Positions 38,767 through 47,594 of a stretch of 64,000 nt of DNA are shown here, piece by piece. Under the pieces are notes generated by a model that worked only from the letters and a program-made list of their open reading frames with translations, was not told where the DNA came from and did no database searches. This DNA is from Thiobacillus sp. (GTDB lineage Bacteria > Pseudomonadota > Gammaproteobacteria > Burkholderiales > Thiobacillaceae), in assembly GCA_030680405.1 (NCBI GenBank), contig JAUXVT010000024.1:1-64000 (forward strand). The letters run 5' to 3'. The stretch's first letter is position 1. Each line of letters opens with the position of its first letter. The position numbers were made by a program, and so were the translations under genes.

Positions 38767-38787
38767 GATGATAATGCAATTATCATC
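38767..38787 (+). promoter_or_regulatory. Perfect 9-bp inverted repeat, likely operator of the RHH gene
   Basis: GATGATAAT and ATTATCATC flank the three bases GCA, 34 bases before the start of the ribbon-helix-helix gene at 38821. Such AT-rich palindromes are typical binding sites for these repressors, which usually control themselves. Confidence 0.55.
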
Positions 38788-38820
38788 CAGCATACATCTC
38801 GTGCACATTGAGGGCGTTCC

Positions 38821-39027
38821 ATGGAAAACCGTTCCGCCAGGATGACGATACTGATCGATCCGATCAAAAAACAGATCTTCGAGGAAATCTGCGCCCAGCA
38901 AGACCTCACCTCTTCACAAGTGGTCCGCAAGCTGATTCACCAATACATCATCGAACATGCGGGATCACGCGAGTTGCCCGAATGGCTGACCGGACATGCC
39001 GCCAAGGCTGGAAGCAAATCGCAGTGA
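38821..39027 (+). CDS. Ribbon-helix-helix (CopG/Arc-like) DNA-binding protein
   Basis: A 68-aa protein. The strand [20 protein letters not shown] followed by [16 protein letters not shown] matches the ribbon-helix-helix fold: a beta strand that enters the major groove, then two helices with a Thr-Ser turn. The C-terminal tail is basic. No toxin gene follows; downstream is the deleted hemE. A 21-bp palindrome just upstream suggests autoregulation. Confidence 0.75.
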   Translation: MENRSARMTILIDPIKKQIFEEICAQQDLTSSQVVRKLIHQYIIEHAGSRELPEWLTGHAAKAGSKSQ

Positions 39028-39124
39028 AAGTCGTATCCGCCAACCGGGCGAGAACGATTTTCGTCAACGACCGGCGCCCTCCAATGGCCGCGCTGACCGA
39101 TTGATGCGCAACCGACAATACCCA

Positions 39125-39678
39125 ATGACCCCACTCAAAAACGACACCTTCCTGCGCGCGCTGCTGCGCCAGCCGACTGAATACACCCCGGTGTGGATGA
39201 TGCGTCAGGCAGGCCGCTACCTGCCGGAGTACAACCGGACCCGGGTACGGGCTGGCGATTTCATGGGCCTGTGCAAGAGCCCCGATCTCTCCACGGAAGC
39301 CACGCTGCAACCGCTGGCGCGCTTCCCGCTCGACGCCGCCATCCTGTTATCGTTTACACCAAGGGCGGCGGCCTGTGGCTGGAAGACATTGCCGCCATCG
39401 GTTGCGACGCCATCGGCCTGGACTGGACCATCGACATCGGCAAGGCGCGCCGCCGCGTCGGGGACCAAGTGGCGCTGCAAGGCAACCTCGACCCGGTGGT
39501 GCTGTTCAGCAAGCCCGACACCATTCGTGCCGAAGTCGGCAAAGTCCTGCACAGCTACGGCAAGGGCAGCGGCCACGTGTTCAATCTGGGGCACGGCATT
39601 TCCCAGTTCACCCAGCCGGACCATGCGGCGGTCATGGTCGAGGCGGTGCACGAACTGAGCCGGCCCTACCATGTCTGA
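39125..39678 (+). pseudogene. hemE: Uroporphyrinogen decarboxylase with a large internal deletion
   Basis: The first 75 codons are a normal HemE start: [34 protein letters not shown], then RFPLDAAIL. At about 39345-39352 the sequence jumps, out of frame, to [20 protein letters not shown] and continues to a normal end ([19 protein letters not shown], then HELSRPYHV at 39678). About 170 residues of the middle are missing compared with the usual 355-aa enzyme, including the substrate-pocket core. The fusion also shifts frame, so no decarboxylase can be made. HemE is needed for heme, so an intact copy should be elsewhere. Confidence 0.88.
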
Positions 39679-39723
39679 CCGGCTTGGCCGCTGAGTGAGC
39701 CAAGATCGAGGCCGAGCAATCGC

Positions 39724-40077
39724 ATGACCCAAAACAGCCAGACCATCCGTTTTATCCGGCGCCGCATCCCGGCTTTCGAGTGCGAACCCGGATGCCATGA
39801 CTGCTGCGGACCGGTCACCGCGTCGAGCGAAGAAATGGCCCGGCTCCCGGAAAAAAGCAACGCGGAGTATGCGGCGGCATTGGCCGCGTTAAGCTGCCCG
39901 CACCTGGGCGAGAATGGCTGCCTTGTCTACGCGGAACGCCCGCTGATTTGCCGCCTGTTCGGCACCACGCCACGACTCGCCTGCCCGAATGGCAAACGTC
40001 CCGAGGCGATGATCGACCCGCACATCGAACAGCAGATCTACCGTTATTTCGAAGAGACGCGCCATGTGCTGGTTTAG
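39724..40077 (+). CDS. YkgJ-family cysteine cluster protein
   Basis: A 117-aa protein with the CxxxCxxCC-type cluster (CEPGCHDCCGPV) near residues 20-30, then CPHLGENGCLVYAERPLICRLFG in the middle. These are the eight-cysteine features of the YkgJ family, thought to bind zinc or an Fe-S cluster. The function is unknown. It is followed 15 bases later by a DUF167 gene on the same strand. Confidence 0.82.
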   Translation: MTQNSQTIRFIRRRIPAFECEPGCHDCCGPVTASSEEMARLPEKSNAEYAAALAALSCPHLGENGCLVYAERPLICRLFGTTPRLACPNGKRPEAMIDPHIEQQIYRYFEETRHVLV

Positions 40078-40092
40078 CCGGGGGATAACGCA

Positions 40093-40398
40093 GTGACCAC
40101 AAAGCAACCGTTTTTTTATTGGGATGGCGAGACGCTGGTGCTCAATATTCTTGGCAAGCCCAGTGCAAAACAGGATGCCATTGGCAAACCCAAGGGCCAT
40201 CAACTCAAAGTCAGCGTCACCGCAGCCCCGCGCGCGGGCAAAGCAACCGACCACATGGTGCGGTTTCTGGCGGATGAGTTCGGCGTAGCGGCTGGCGACA
40301 TCGAGGTCGTCTTTGGCCGCATGAATGTGAATAAACAGTTGCGCATCAAATCCCCAAAACGGCTGCCGGCGATCTTTGCGCAACAGGAATTATCCTGA
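40093..40398 (+). CDS. DUF167 (YggU) family protein
   Basis: A 101-aa protein starting at GTG 40093. The family core is LNILGKPSAKQDAIGKPKGHQLKVSVTAAPRAGKAT, then FGVAAGDIEVVFGRMNVNKQLRI. Members are small, conserved and uncharacterised. It probably forms a two-gene unit with the YkgJ-like gene. Confidence 0.85.
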   Translation: MTTKQPFFYWDGETLVLNILGKPSAKQDAIGKPKGHQLKVSVTAAPRAGKATDHMVRFLADEFGVAAGDIEVVFGRMNVNKQLRIKSPKRLPAIFAQQELS

Positions 40399-40639
40399 CA
40401 GCTGTTATTCCGAAAAACTTTTTCTGGCCGGTTCACACCCAGCAGTGACCCATCACACACCCCTGCGAAACGCGACACGATGGAACTGAAAAGGGCAAGC
40501 CGCGACCAGGTCAAGAATTGAGCGTGGGGGGTTTCATCAAGAAATCAATCAACGAGTATCTTGGCCGATTGGCGTGCACGCGCCCGTTCCGCCAGTGGCG
40601 ACCGGAATGTGGGGCGCCACTGCGGCGCAGGCACCCGGA

Positions 40640-41215
40640 TCACACGCCCAGGACCAGCGCCAGGCCGGTGGCCGCGATACCGATGCCGGCCAGCCGCACC
40701 GCGTGGCGACCGATCAGGCTGCTGGCGATCCCCATGCCATGCAGACAAAGCGTGGCCAGCACGAAGCCCAGGGCATAGAGCGCAGGCGACGCGGCCTGCG
40801 GCATTTCCAATCCGTGGGCATAGCCGTGGAAGAGCGCGAAAACGGCGGCGATCGCCATGCCGGCCGTTACCGCCCACTGGCCCCGCGAGGCGATCAGCAG
40901 GCCCAGCACCAGCACCGACAGCGCGATGGCGGACTCGACATGCGGCAACGCGATTCCTGACCAGGCCAGCACCCCGCCCAGCAACATCGCGCCGACAAAG
41001 GCGGCGGGCACCGCCCACAGCGCCCGCCCGCCCTGCTGCGCGGCCCACAGGCCGGCCGCGATCATGGCGAGCAGGTGATCCAGTCCCATAAAGGGGTGGG
41101 CCAGGCCGCCGGCGAAACCGGTTGCCGTGTGGTCACCCGTATGCGCGAATGCCGTCCCCACGAACAGGCAGAGGGTGGCCAGAGTGATCGTGCGTGAATG
41201 TTTCATCGGCTTCAT
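40640..41215 (-). CDS. hupE: HupE/UreJ-family nickel permease-like protein
   Basis: A 191-aa membrane protein with a signal-like start (residues 1-24, ending AFAHTGDH) and about six helices. The metal-binding motif of the family is HPFMGLDHLLAM near residues 40-51, and FHGYAHGLEMP is the second His-rich motif. It lies 59 bases after hynL at the end of the hydrogenase operon, where it should bring in nickel for the active site. The chosen ATG 41215 has GGAGA before it. Confidence 0.88.
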   Translation of the reverse strand: MKPMKHSRTITLATLCLFVGTAFAHTGDHTATGFAGGLAHPFMGLDHLLAMIAAGLWAAQQGGRALWAVPAAFVGAMLLGGVLAWSGIALPHVESAIALSVLVLGLLIASRGQWAVTAGMAIAAVFALFHGYAHGLEMPQAASPALYALGFVLATLCLHGMGIASSLIGRHAVRLAGIGIAATGLALVLGV

Positions 41216-41274
41216 TGCGTGGTCTCCAGTTCAAAATATGTTCGGCCAAATAAATTCAGCCAAATGCTTCAGCG

Positions 41275-43038
41275 TTACTTGATTCTTACCTGCACCAGTT
41301 CCTCGCCATCCGGGTCGGTCACGTGCACGGCACAGGCAATGCACGGATCGAAGGAGTGGATGGTGCGCAGGATCTCGATCGGCTGTTTCGGGTCGTGCAT
41401 CACGTGGTTGTCCTGCAGCGCCGCCTCGTAGGCGCCCGGCTGGCCCAGGGTGTCGCGCGGGCCGGCGTTCCAGGTGCTGGGCACCACCGCCTGGTAGTTG
41501 CTGATCTTGGCGTCGTCGATGACGATCCAGTGGGAGAGGCCGCCGCGCGGCGCCTCCGTCAGGCCGACGCCCTGCATGTGTTTGGGCCAGGTGGACGGAT
41601 CCCAGTACTGGTCGTTGAAGATCCTGACATCGCCGGCCTTGATGTTGGCCATGAGCTGGTCGAACCAGCCCTGCATCGCGTCGGCCAGGATCTTCGATTC
41701 CAGCGTGCGCGCGGCAGTGCGGCCGAGGGTGGAGAACAGCGCGTCGACCGGCACATCGAGCGTCTTCAACGTCAGGTCGACCAGTTCCTTCGCCTGCTTG
41801 TCGCCCTTGGCGACCATCATCAGCACGCGGGCGAGCGGACCGACTTCCATGGATCGACCCTGCCAGCGCGGCGACTTCATCCAGGAGTATTTTTTCTCGA
41901 CTTCCAGGTGTTCGTAGGGCGGCTTCGGCCCGGTGTAGTTGAGTTCGGTCTCGCCCCTGAACGGGTGCAGGCCCTGCGCATCGCCCTGACTGTATTTGTA
42001 CCAGGAATGGCTGACGAATTCCTGAATCTCGTTGTCCGCATCCAGGTCGATGGGGTGAATGGTCGACAGATCGCGGTTGAGGATGACGCCGCGCGGGATG
42101 AGATAGGAATCCGGATCCCAGAAGCCTTTCGAGGGCAGATCCCCGAACGACAGGAAGTTACCCAGCCCTTCACCGCGCCCTGCCCAGTCCTTGTAGAAAC
42201 CGGCAATAGCGAGGGTGTCCGGCACATAGACCTGATCGACGAACTCGCGCATCTGCCGGATGACGTTCTGCACCGTCTGCAGGCCCACCATGTTGAGCGC
42301 GGTGGCATCCTGACCGCCGCCGCTGGTGTGCACCGAAATGGCCGAGGGCACGCCGCCCACCACGAAGTTGGGGTGCGGGTTCTTGCCGCCGAAGATGGCG
42401 TGCAGCTTGACCACGTCGCGCTGCCAGGCAAGCGCATCGAGGTAGTGCGCCAGCGCCATGAGATTGGCCTCCGGTGGCAGCTTGTAGGCGGGATGGCCCC
42501 AGTAGGCGTTGGCGAAAATGCCGAGTTGGCCCTGCTCGACGAAGGTCCTCACCTTCTTCTGCACGTCCGCGAAATAGCCGGGCGAGGATTTAGAATAGCT
42601 GGAAAGCGATTGCGCCAGCGCGGAGGTGGCCTTGGGGTCGGCCTTCAGCGCCGACACCACATCGACCCAGTCGAGTGCATGCAGGTGATAGAAGTGCATG
42701 ACGTGGTCGTGCACGAACTGCGCCGCGATCATCAGGTTGCGGATCAGTTCCGCGTTGTGCGGCAGGGCGTAGCTGGGGATGGCGCGATGCAGCGCATCCT
42801 CCACCGAACGCACCGAGGCGATGCCGTGCACCAGGGTGCAGACGCCGCAGATGCGCTGGGCGAAGGCCCAGGCGTCGCGGGGATCGCGCCCGCGCAGGAT
42901 GATCTCGATGCCGCGCACCATGGTGCCGGCTGAATAGGCGCGGGTGATCTTGCCGCTGGCGTCGGTTTCGGCTTCGATGCGCAGATGGCCCTCGATGCGG
43001 GTGATGGGGTCGACGACGACGCGTTGTGGGGTGCTCAT
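41275..43038 (-). CDS. hynL: [NiFe]-hydrogenase large subunit
   Basis: The 587-aa subunit holds the Ni-Fe(CN)2CO site that oxidises hydrogen. The four cysteine ligands are Cys64 and Cys67 in RICGVCTLVH and Cys566 and Cys569 in DPCIACAVH. After His572 there is a 15-residue tail (VTDPDGEELVQVRIK) that the protease HupD should remove. In this operon hynL is separated from hynS by isp1 and isp2, the layout of the group 1e (Isp-type) enzymes of sulfur bacteria. An unknown 148-aa gene lies directly upstream (13-base gap). Confidence 0.95.
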   Translation of the reverse strand: MSTPQRVVVDPITRIEGHLRIEAETDASGKITRAYSAGTMVRGIEIILRGRDPRDAWAFAQRICGVCTLVHGIASVRSVEDALHRAIPSYALPHNAELIRNLMIAAQFVHDHVMHFYHLHALDWVDVVSALKADPKATSALAQSLSSYSKSSPGYFADVQKKVRTFVEQGQLGIFANAYWGHPAYKLPPEANLMALAHYLDALAWQRDVVKLHAIFGGKNPHPNFVVGGVPSAISVHTSGGGQDATALNMVGLQTVQNVIRQMREFVDQVYVPDTLAIAGFYKDWAGRGEGLGNFLSFGDLPSKGFWDPDSYLIPRGVILNRDLSTIHPIDLDADNEIQEFVSHSWYKYSQGDAQGLHPFRGETELNYTGPKPPYEHLEVEKKYSWMKSPRWQGRSMEVGPLARVLMMVAKGDKQAKELVDLTLKTLDVPVDALFSTLGRTAARTLESKILADAMQGWFDQLMANIKAGDVRIFNDQYWDPSTWPKHMQGVGLTEAPRGGLSHWIVIDDAKISNYQAVVPSTWNAGPRDTLGQPGAYEAALQDNHVMHDPKQPIEILRTIHSFDPCIACAVHVTDPDGEELVQVRIK

Positions 43039-43051
43039 GGTCGTGAATTCC

Positions 43052-43498
43052 TCAGCTGTTCAAAAACGCTTCGAGGATGCGGTATTGCTCCTCGGCTTCG
43101 CGGTTTTCGGTGCCGGAGCCGTCGGCGACGGTCTGGCAGGTACGTGCCATGCGCGCCTGCATCGCGGCCTCCCAGGCCAGGGTTTCGCTGGATTCGGCAG
43201 GCTTGACGCAGGCCACCGCCGCCTTGGCGACGAAGTGCCCGGCCTGGGCACTCCAGTCGGTCTCCCTGCCGCACCGGGTGAAGCTTTCCACCCGTGCAGT
43301 GTTGGCGGCCTGCGACACCACGGCCAGTTCCGCATCGCCGACGTCGGCGCGTCCGGCCACCTCCAGCGCGGCCTTGATGCGAACATCGTTGGACAGCGGA
43401 AACACGCGTTGCACGAAGCGCGCGGCGGCCTGCCGCTGTCGCGCGGTGGGAAGGCCGGCCAGGGCCGCCTTGAACGCCTTGTCGTTGCTGATTGCCAT
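43052..43498 (-). CDS. Uncharacterised 148-aa protein inserted between isp2 and hynL
   Basis: A soluble, mostly helical, Ala/Arg/Glu-rich protein with cysteines at 76, 97 and 121. It has no signal peptide and no family I recognise. It begins 4 bases after the isp2 stop and ends 13 bases before hynL, so it is made with the hydrogenase. In the Thiocapsa-type locus isp2 is followed directly by hynL. It may be a chaperone for the large subunit or an extra subunit of the Isp2 complex; the sequence does not decide. Confidence 0.75.
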   Translation of the reverse strand: MAISNDKAFKAALAGLPTARQRQAAARFVQRVFPLSNDVRIKAALEVAGRADVGDAELAVVSQAANTARVESFTRCGRETDWSAQAGHFVAKAAVACVKPAESSETLAWEAAMQARMARTCQTVADGSGTENREAEEQYRILEAFLNS

Positions 43499-43502
43499 GG
43501 CC

Positions 43503-44768
43503 TCAGGCTCCCTTGTCAGGAATGTGCTCGGCGATCATCTCGGTCAGGCCAACCACCGGGATATCCATCTGGTAGTGCTCGAGGCCCTCTTCCAGCACGA
43601 TGCGACAGTTGGCGCAGGCGGTGACCACACGATCCGGCTTCACCGTGTCGAACTGGAATTTCTTCTTCTTGAACGCTTCCAGCCGCAGCTCCTCGCCTTC
43701 CTCGATGGCCGAGGCACCGCCACCGCCACCGCAGCACCAGTTCATGTAACCGGCATCCGGCATTTCGACGAAGTTCTTCGCCACCATGTTCATCAGCTTG
43801 CGTGGCTGCTGGATCACGCCACCACGACGCACCAATTGGCAGGGATCGTGGAAGGTCAGCTTGTCAGTCTCGAAGCCCTCGGTCTTCAACAGACCCTGCG
43901 CCTGGAACTCGCCGAGCACCTCGATGATGTGCTTGACATTAAAGGTGAACGGCCGCCCGATCAGGTTGGCGCCTTCCCAGCGCAGCGCGGTGTAGGCGTG
44001 GCCGCATTCTGGGCTGATCACGGTCTTCACCTTGAGCTTTTCCGCCCCTTCGACGATGCGCGAGACGATCACTTTCGCCAGGTCCGAGTTGCCGATCTGG
44101 ATGCCGGCGTTGGTGGCCTCGAAGGCGGTCGAGCACAGCGTCCAGGTCTTGCCGGCCTGCCGCATGATCTTGGCGACGGCAGCCAGATATTCCGGAAAGT
44201 TGATGATTTCCATCGACGACAGCATCACCATGTATTCGGCGCCTTCGGCATCGAGCGGAATGGGAATGCCGTAGTCCTCTTCCACGTGTTTCATCTGCGC
44301 CTGCACCGCGGGCAACTTGACACCCATCGGGCTGCCGATGGTGACGGTGCGGTTGACCGCGCCCTTGATGCCTGCCGGCGCGTGGCCGGAGGCCGACATG
44401 CCCTCGCGGAACTTGCGCACCATGTAGACGATGTCGTTGCCAACCGGACAGACAGCGGAACAGCGGCCGCACAGCGTGCAGCTGTTGTAGACCAACTCCT
44501 GCCATTCATCGAGTTCGTCATCGGTCACGGCTCTGGACAGGCCGACCATTTTCTTCAGCCGCCCCAGCAGCGTGTATTCCTGCTCGTAGACGCGGCGCAG
44601 CGGCTCCAGCTTGTGGATCGGCGTGTACTTGGGATCGCCGGTTTCCGTATAGAACAGGCAGGCCTCGGCGCACAGGCCGCAGTGCACGCAGCTGTTGAAA
44701 TAACTGGCAATGGGTGCGTCGATGACTTCCTTGAGGACGCGGATGCCTTTTTCGAGGGTGGCAGTCAT
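43503..44768 (-). CDS. isp2: Isp2: heterodisulfide reductase-like Fe-S protein of the hydrogenase
   Basis: A 421-aa cytoplasmic protein like the HdrD/HdrC-B fusions. Two [4Fe-4S] motifs are at the N-terminus (CVHCGLCAEAC, CTLCGRCSAVCPVG). Two CCG-type domains follow, the second plain in DPCQLVRRGG and NWCCGGGGGA, the first partly kept (SPECGHAYTALRWEG). In group 1e hydrogenases Isp2 pairs with the cytochrome b subunit Isp1 to link hydrogen to thiol/disulfide or quinone chemistry. It lies 115 bases after isp1 with a long palindrome between. Confidence 0.9.
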   Translation of the reverse strand: MTATLEKGIRVLKEVIDAPIASYFNSCVHCGLCAEACLFYTETGDPKYTPIHKLEPLRRVYEQEYTLLGRLKKMVGLSRAVTDDELDEWQELVYNSCTLCGRCSAVCPVGNDIVYMVRKFREGMSASGHAPAGIKGAVNRTVTIGSPMGVKLPAVQAQMKHVEEDYGIPIPLDAEGAEYMVMLSSMEIINFPEYLAAVAKIMRQAGKTWTLCSTAFEATNAGIQIGNSDLAKVIVSRIVEGAEKLKVKTVISPECGHAYTALRWEGANLIGRPFTFNVKHIIEVLGEFQAQGLLKTEGFETDKLTFHDPCQLVRRGGVIQQPRKLMNMVAKNFVEMPDAGYMNWCCGGGGGASAIEEGEELRLEAFKKKKFQFDTVKPDRVVTACANCRIVLEEGLEHYQMDIPVVGLTEMIAEHIPDKGA

Positions 44769-44795
44769 AACGGCATTTTCTTGTCACAAGCAAGC

Positions 44796-44851
44796 GTAGG
44801 GTGCGCCGCGCGCACCAATGAGCATGGATCGGTGCGCGCGGCGCACCCTAC
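44796..44851. repeat. Perfect 21-bp inverted repeat between isp1 and isp2
   Basis: GTAGGGTGCGCCGCGCGCACC at 44796-44816 (21 bases counting both ends) is mirrored exactly at 44831-44851 around a 14-base loop. This motif is a common dispersed palindrome in Proteobacteria. As RNA it would form a very stable hairpin between two operon genes, so it may stabilise or attenuate the transcript. Confidence 0.88.
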
Positions 44852-44883
44852 ATGGCTCCAGATAGAGAGCGTCAGATGGGTTC

Positions 44884-45543
44884 TCATACCGGAACTCCCT
44901 TGTGCGCGTTGACCTTGCCGTTGTACCAGCGCGAGCCGAACAGCGTGAAGGCATGGAACAGCTTGGTGAAAGGCAGCACCACCAGCAGGATTTCCACGGA
45001 GAGGATGTGCAGCGCCAGCATCGTGGTGTAAGGCAGCAGCAGGTGCTGCACCGCCACCCAGCCGGTCAGCACCGGCAGGAAGGTCACCGCCCAGGTGAAC
45101 CAGTCCTCGAAGGTGCTGAGAAATCGCTTGACCGGCTTGTTGATGCGATCGACCAGCATCACCACCATCGCCGCCATCGTCACCACCGCGGCCAGGTCGA
45201 TGAACTGCGAGGGCAGCCCGGGCCAGGACAGACCGGTGAGATGGGCGATCAAGAGGATGTGCGGCGCGAACAGCAACACCACGATGGCCAGCCCGATGTG
45301 GAAGATGTAGCCGCCGATGTAGCTCACCGGCGAACGCTTCAGCATGCCGGGCGGCGGCACCGAACGCCGGAAAACGGTGTGCAGGCCGGACGCGCCGGCA
45401 GCGTGGCGCGGTGCGGACAGGTCCTTCTTGCGGCCCAGCGAGTAGATCTCGAACAAACGCCACACCACGCCCAGCAGGAAAATGCCCACCGCCAGGTCGA
45501 GCCCCGGACCGCGCACCCAGGTCAGAAATTGCAGTTCGTTCAT
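44884..45543 (-). CDS. isp1: Isp1: NarI-like cytochrome b subunit of the hydrogenase
   Basis: A 219-aa membrane protein with five helices and histidines placed as in NarI/DsrM cytochromes b (GGYIFHIGLAIV, APHILLIAHLTG, LALHILSVEILL, KLFHAFTLF). It carries electrons between the periplasmic HynSL and Isp2 or the quinone pool. ATG 45543 is preferred because GGAG lies 8 bases before it; another ATG at 45549 overlaps the hynS stop but is too close to that site. Confidence 0.9.
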   Translation of the reverse strand: MNELQFLTWVRGPGLDLAVGIFLLGVVWRLFEIYSLGRKKDLSAPRHAAGASGLHTVFRRSVPPPGMLKRSPVSYIGGYIFHIGLAIVVLLFAPHILLIAHLTGLSWPGLPSQFIDLAAVVTMAAMVVMLVDRINKPVKRFLSTFEDWFTWAVTFLPVLTGWVAVQHLLLPYTTMLALHILSVEILLVVLPFTKLFHAFTLFGSRWYNGKVNAHKGVPV

Positions 45544-45545
45544 GC

Positions 45546-46625
45546 TCATTTCTCCAGGTCGGCCAGGGTGGTGGTCTCGTGCGCCGACTTGGCAGCGCCT
45601 TTCCTGGCGCGGTTGGCGAAACTGACCGCCACGCCCGCGGCTGCACCGACCACCGAGGCGGCAGCGGCAAACTTGAGCGGGTCGGCCGGCACCGACAGCG
45701 GTTTGTAGAAGCCGCCGGCGTCCCAGAAATCGGGTTCGGAGCAGCCGAGGCAGCCGTGGCCGGATTCCACCGGCCACGAGGTGCCGCCGTTCCACTTCAC
45801 TGTGGCACAGGCGTTGTGGGTCACCGGCCCCTTGCAGCCGAGCTCGAACAGGCACCAGCCCCGGCGCGCGCCCTCGTCGTCGAAAGTCTTGGCGAACTTG
45901 CCCTGGTCGTAGAACGGGCGGCGGTAGCAGCGGTCGTGGATGGTTTCGCCGAAGAAGGCGCGGGGCCGGCCCTTGGCGTCGAGTTCCGGCAGGCTGCCGA
46001 AGGTGAGGTAGTGCGCCAGCACCCCGGTCATCACCACCGGGATCGGCGGGCAGCCGGGAATGTTGACGATGGGCTTGTCCTTGATGATGTCGGACACCGA
46101 CACCGCACCGGTCGGGTTCGGGTTGGCCTTCGGAATGCCGCCGTAGGAGGCGCAGGTGCCGACGGCGATGATGGCAGCCGCGCCTTTTCCAACTTCCTTC
46201 AACATTTCCAGGTTGGACTGGCCGCCGATGCAGGAATAGGCGCCGTCCTGTCCCAGCGGAATCGAGCCATCGACGATCACCAGATACTTGCCCGCGTTGT
46301 CCCGCATCGCGTTGTGCAGGGCTTCCTCGGCCTGGAAACCTGCCGCGGCCATCAGCGTTTCCTGGTAGTCGAGCGAGATCATGTCGAAGATCATGCCTTC
46401 CAGCGTGGGCGAGTGCGAGCGCGTGATCGACTCGGTACAGCCGGTGCATTCCTGGAACGGCAGCCAGATCACCGACGGCCGGCGCGCTGCGGCCATCGCC
46501 TCGGCCATGGCAAGCCCGGCCGCGGGCGGCAAGGCCATCATCGAGGCCAACGTCATGCAGTACTTGAGAAAGGTGCGGCGGCTGACGCCTTGCCGCACAA
46601 GTGTGTCGATCAACGGACCCTGCAT
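45546..46625 (-). CDS. hynS: [NiFe]-hydrogenase small subunit
   Basis: A 359-aa Fe-S subunit with a Tat signal (SRRTFLK at 15-21), so the folded enzyme is exported to the periplasm. Cluster ligands lie in LPFQECTGCTES (proximal), GTCASYGGIP, PGCPPIP, and in the C-terminal part in CYRRPFYDQG, CLFELGCKGP and HGCLGCSEPDFWD. A hydrophobic segment near residues 315-333 could anchor it. It is the first structural gene; hupD and a HyaF-like gene precede it by 89 bases. Confidence 0.95.
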   Translation of the reverse strand: MQGPLIDTLVRQGVSRRTFLKYCMTLASMMALPPAAGLAMAEAMAAARRPSVIWLPFQECTGCTESITRSHSPTLEGMIFDMISLDYQETLMAAAGFQAEEALHNAMRDNAGKYLVIVDGSIPLGQDGAYSCIGGQSNLEMLKEVGKGAAAIIAVGTCASYGGIPKANPNPTGAVSVSDIIKDKPIVNIPGCPPIPVVMTGVLAHYLTFGSLPELDAKGRPRAFFGETIHDRCYRRPFYDQGKFAKTFDDEGARRGWCLFELGCKGPVTHNACATVKWNGGTSWPVESGHGCLGCSEPDFWDAGGFYKPLSVPADPLKFAAAASVVGAAAGVAVSFANRARKGAAKSAHETTTLADLEK

Positions 46626-46714
46626 GATGCGTGCCTCCTGACGTGGAACACCTCAGCTTCGAGACGTCACTCCCTGAAACGCCGCGCCCTAAAAATCACG
46701 ACGCTCAGCTCACC

Positions 46715-47131
46715 TTAGAGGTCGGAAATCAGCAACTCAAGCTGTTCCTGACCGATTGCCACATCCTGCGGATGGGCCTTGACCAGTTCGGGCACCCATG
46801 CCACCTCGATGAACTGCGCGGTGACCGCACCCTGCTCGTTGCGATGCGTGACCCACCAGACGCCGGGACAGGCGGTCTCGTTCAGCGTGGATTCGCCGCC
46901 GGCCTGCAGGGTGACGCTGATTTCGCCGCTGCCGAGCTTGTCGCGCAGCCAGTCGAGATCGACGGGCGTCAGCGGCAAGGCGGACAGATCGATGGCGGAA
47001 GGCTCGCCGGATTCGAGCAGGCGTTTCACCTGCTCGGCCAGTTCGCGCAGCAAGGGCGGCGCATTGCCGGTCAGGCCGGGTTCGCCGGGCGACTGATTGA
47101 CGACGTGGATGGGAATGGCGTCAAGCGTCAT
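46715..47131 (-). CDS. HyaF/HupH-type hydrogenase maturation protein, short
   Basis: A 138-aa protein matching the C-terminal half of HyaF/HupH: NAPPLLRELAEQVKRLLESG, LPLTPVDLDWLRDKLGSGE, then ETACPGVWWVTHRNEQGAVTAQFIEVAWVPELV. Full-length HyaF/HupH is about 285 aa; the short form is common beside Isp-type hydrogenases. The family helps mature the small-subunit Fe-S clusters. It overlaps hupD by 11 bases. Confidence 0.82.
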   Translation of the reverse strand: MTLDAIPIHVVNQSPGEPGLTGNAPPLLRELAEQVKRLLESGEPSAIDLSALPLTPVDLDWLRDKLGSGEISVTLQAGGESTLNETACPGVWWVTHRNEQGAVTAQFIEVAWVPELVKAHPQDVAIGQEQLELLISDL

Positions 47132-47594
47132 GCTGCCATTCCCGGATCAGTTCGCGGATTGCCGCACAGGCAGGGGGAATGGCGGCCGCGACGGCAGGGG
47201 TCGGATATTCGCCCCAGTCGACGACCTCGGGCCGGATCGCCAGCATCGCCCGTTTTTCCGGCCAGTGCCCGGCCAGCATTGCGATGGCGCGCAGATCGGT
47301 CAGCCCCACTTCGTGCACCGTGGACTTGCGATTGCTCATCAGGAATGCGTCCATGTCCTCACCTTTCAGCAATGCCCATTCGCCCGGCTTCGTTTTGATG
47401 TTGGCGGCATCGACGACGATCAGCGCATCGGCGTCCTCGATCGGCCCCGCCAGGGTGAAAGAAAGCGTGCCGCCATCGAGAAGGGTCACATCGGGCCAAT
47501 TCGCCAGCTCGGGTTCCAGTGCCTGCAGCACATGAATGCCTACGCCCTCGTCGGTGAGCAGGGTATTGCCGATGCCGAGCACGAGCGTTTTCAT
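47121..47594 (-). CDS. hupD: Hydrogenase maturation endopeptidase
   Basis: A 157-aa protease of the HyaD/HupD/HybD family that cuts the tail from HynL after nickel is inserted. The start LVLGIGNTLLTDEGVGIHVL contains the nickel-sensing Glu16; Asp in VVDAANIKTKPG and His in STVHEVGLTDL complete the usual metal site. It is the first gene of the minus-strand hydrogenase operon, diverging from hypC across 149 bases. Confidence 0.92.
   Translation of the reverse strand: MKTLVLGIGNTLLTDEGVGIHVLQALEPELANWPDVTLLDGGTLSFTLAGPIEDADALIVVDAANIKTKPGEWALLKGEDMDAFLMSNRKSTVHEVGLTDLRAIAMLAGHWPEKRAMLAIRPEVVDWGEYPTPAVAAAIPPACAAIRELIREWQHDA

Noticed and set aside
38821-39027. Antitoxin of a toxin-antitoxin pair
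   Set aside because: The ribbon-helix-helix gene has no toxin-like gene on either side; the next gene is the hemE remnant.
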